A stretch of DNA of 34,912 bases from Litorimonas sp039962885 (GTDB taxonomy: Bacteria; Pseudomonadota; Alphaproteobacteria; Caulobacterales; Maricaulaceae), in assembly GCA_039962885.1 (NCBI GenBank), contig JBDVGI010000271.1, positions 1-34,912 of the forward strand, written 5' to 3'. The notes under the pieces are model-generated. The model ran no database searches, was not told where the DNA came from, and worked only from the letters and a program-made list of their open reading frames with translations. The stretch's first letter is position 1. Every line of letters starts with the position of its first letter. A program made the translations under genes and the position numbers. Of this stretch, positions 33,744-34,912 are shown piece by piece.

Positions 33744-34912
33744 ATGAGTTATGCAAAATCTATTATTGATGATATTTTTGGCGGAATACGCCCCGCCGCC
33801 CGCGCGCTGAATAAGCCTGCATCGACGATACAAGGCTGGTATGAAGCTGGGACAATTCCGCAGAAACATTGGACTGACATTATGGCTATGGCCACACAAT
33901 TCGGTCATAAGCTAAGCGCTGACAACTTCTTTGATGCAACAGACAGCACGGCGGCGATGACTCGCCAGCAACCCTCCTCTGAAACACCGCTTGTTCCAGA
34001 GATGCACGGCTATAGTTTTGACAAACCCCATTGCCTGTCCATTCCCGATTTCCACCGCGTAGATATTGAAAACCTCTTAGAGCTTGGCACACGTTACTTG
34101 GACTTATCCGTACAAAAATCTCCGCGCGAAGGGCCGCTGCGAGGTAAAACGCTTATCAATTTATTCTTTGAAAACTCCACACGGACAGAAAAATCATTTG
34201 AACTGGCAGGTAAACGCCTTGGCGCGGATGTCATATCCATGAATATTGGTAGCTCATCAGTCAAAAAAGGCGAAACCTTACTCGATACGGCAACGACGTT
34301 AAATGCGATGAACCCTGACCTATTGGTTGTGCGTCACGGCGCATCTGGCGCGCCTGCATTACTAGCACAAAAAGTATCTTGTTCCGTCATTAACGCAGGC
34401 GACGGAATGCATGCCCACCCGACCCAAGCCTTACTCGACGCGCTGACATTACGCCAAGCTGTCGGTAATATTGACGGGCTGCGTATCGCCATTTGCGGGG
34501 ATATTCTGCACTCTCGTGTGGCGCGCTCTAACGTGCAGCTCTTAAATATGCTTGGCGCGGATGTACGGCTTATAGCCCCTCCAACCTTAATGCCAATTGG
34601 CGCACAAAGATGGGGCGCAGATATCTTCCATGATATGAAAACGGGATTAGAGGGCTGCGATGTTGTGATGATGCTGCGGTTACAACTCGAGCGCATGAAC
34701 GGTGCATTCGTGCCGTCCAAACGCGAATATTTCCACTATCACGGTTTAACACGAGAAAAATTAGCCTTCGCAAAACCTGACGCGCGCGTCATGCATCCTG
34801 GCCCTATGAACCGCGGCGTAGAAATTAGCTCCGATGTCGCAGATGATTCCAACATAAGCCTTATCACGCGCCAAGTCGAAGCGGGCGTCGCGATGCGTAT
34901 GGCAATCCTCCA
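33744..34912 (+). CDS. pyrB: HTH domain fused to aspartate carbamoyltransferase (partial)
   Basis: One open frame runs from ATG 33744 to the window end without a stop. Residues 1 to about 66 are a Cro/CI-like helix-turn-helix unit (DIFGGIRPAARALNKPASTI, QGWYEAGTIPQKHW). From about 95 the protein is a PyrB catalytic chain: STRT at 145-148 (FFENSTRTEKSFE), KKGE at 174-177, HPTQ at 225-228, Arg312-Leu-Gln314 and HPGP at 351-354, all expected active-site motifs. PyrB condenses carbamoyl phosphate and aspartate in pyrimidine synthesis. Typical PyrB begins about ten residues before the HCLSIPDF block, so the roughly 85 extra residues are unusual. ATG 33957 (residue 72) or 34002 (residue 87) could serve as separate starts. 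The 3' end is missing. Confidence 0.85.
   Translation, partial: MSYAKSIIDDIFGGIRPAARALNKPASTIQGWYEAGTIPQKHWTDIMAMATQFGHKLSADNFFDATDSTAAMTRQQPSSETPLVPEMHGYSFDKPHCLSIPDFHRVDIENLLELGTRYLDLSVQKSPREGPLRGKTLINLFFENSTRTEKSFELAGKRLGADVISMNIGSSSVKKGETLLDTATTLNAMNPDLLVVRHGASGAPALLAQKVSCSVINAGDGMHAHPTQALLDALTLRQAVGNIDGLRIAICGDILHSRVARSNVQLLNMLGADVRLIAPPTLMPIGAQRWGADIFHDMKTGLEGCDVVMMLRLQLERMNGAFVPSKREYFHYHGLTREKLAFAKPDARVMHPGPMNRGVEISSDVADDSNISLITRQVEAGVAMRMAIL

Overview
The window looks like a chromosomal segment of a marine, fairly AT-rich alphaproteobacterium of the stalked/dimorphic group (Caulobacterales/Maricaulales, Hyphomonadaceae- or Robiginitomaculaceae-like). The main reason is that positions 13001-24023 carry what appears to be a complete holdfast polysaccharide locus (hfsE-F-G-H, an extra glycosyltransferase, hfsC-B-A and hfsD). 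GatCAB, RuvX and PyrB, which are typical of alphaproteobacteria, follow it. The taxonomic call is inference from gene content.

Positions 1-8440 are an accessory catabolic or uptake cluster. An amidase and an internally deleted MFS transporter lie on the plus strand. A minus-strand operon reads TonB-dependent receptor, HDAC-like zinc amidohydrolase, MFS transporter, and an AraC-type regulator is divergent from it. Together they suggest outer-membrane uptake of an N-acylated or amide compound, amide hydrolysis inside the cell and inner-membrane transport. The substrate cannot be read from sequence.

Positions 8445-12783 form a small accessory block ending at a tRNA-Ser(GCU) gene. A perfect 48-bp direct repeat (8780-8827 and 12651-12698, the second copy overlapping the tRNA 3' end) brackets 3.8 kb holding a CAGGGAA-motif cluster, an IS6-family remnant, an 810-residue RTX-type calcium-binding protein and a degenerate IS6-family element. 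No integrase is present. Decayed IS6-type ends are scattered through the first 12.7 kb, including a 94-bp MITE-like copy.

Positions 13001-24142 are the holdfast/exopolysaccharide locus. It holds an initiating sugar-phosphate transferase, a flippase, two GT2 glycosyltransferases and a polysaccharide deacetylase (plus strand, overlapping genes). Convergent to these are the polymerase, a BY-kinase-like ATPase and a Wzz/Wzc-like chain-length protein (minus strand). A Wza-like export protein is divergent from the last and ends in a clear intrinsic terminator.

Positions 24127-31240 hold housekeeping and small genes: a Sel1-like protein, a conserved hypothetical, a nitroreductase, a small membrane protein, a methyltransferase, and gatB, gatA and gatC. 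An unrecognised gene, a GIY-YIG remnant and REP-like palindromes are wedged between gatA and gatB. Positions 31355-34912 hold two tandem paralogous acyltransferases, a membrane protein, ruvX and a pyrB cut by the window end. The pyrB reading frame is open, in frame, through an N-terminal helix-turn-helix domain, which is the most unusual protein architecture in the window.
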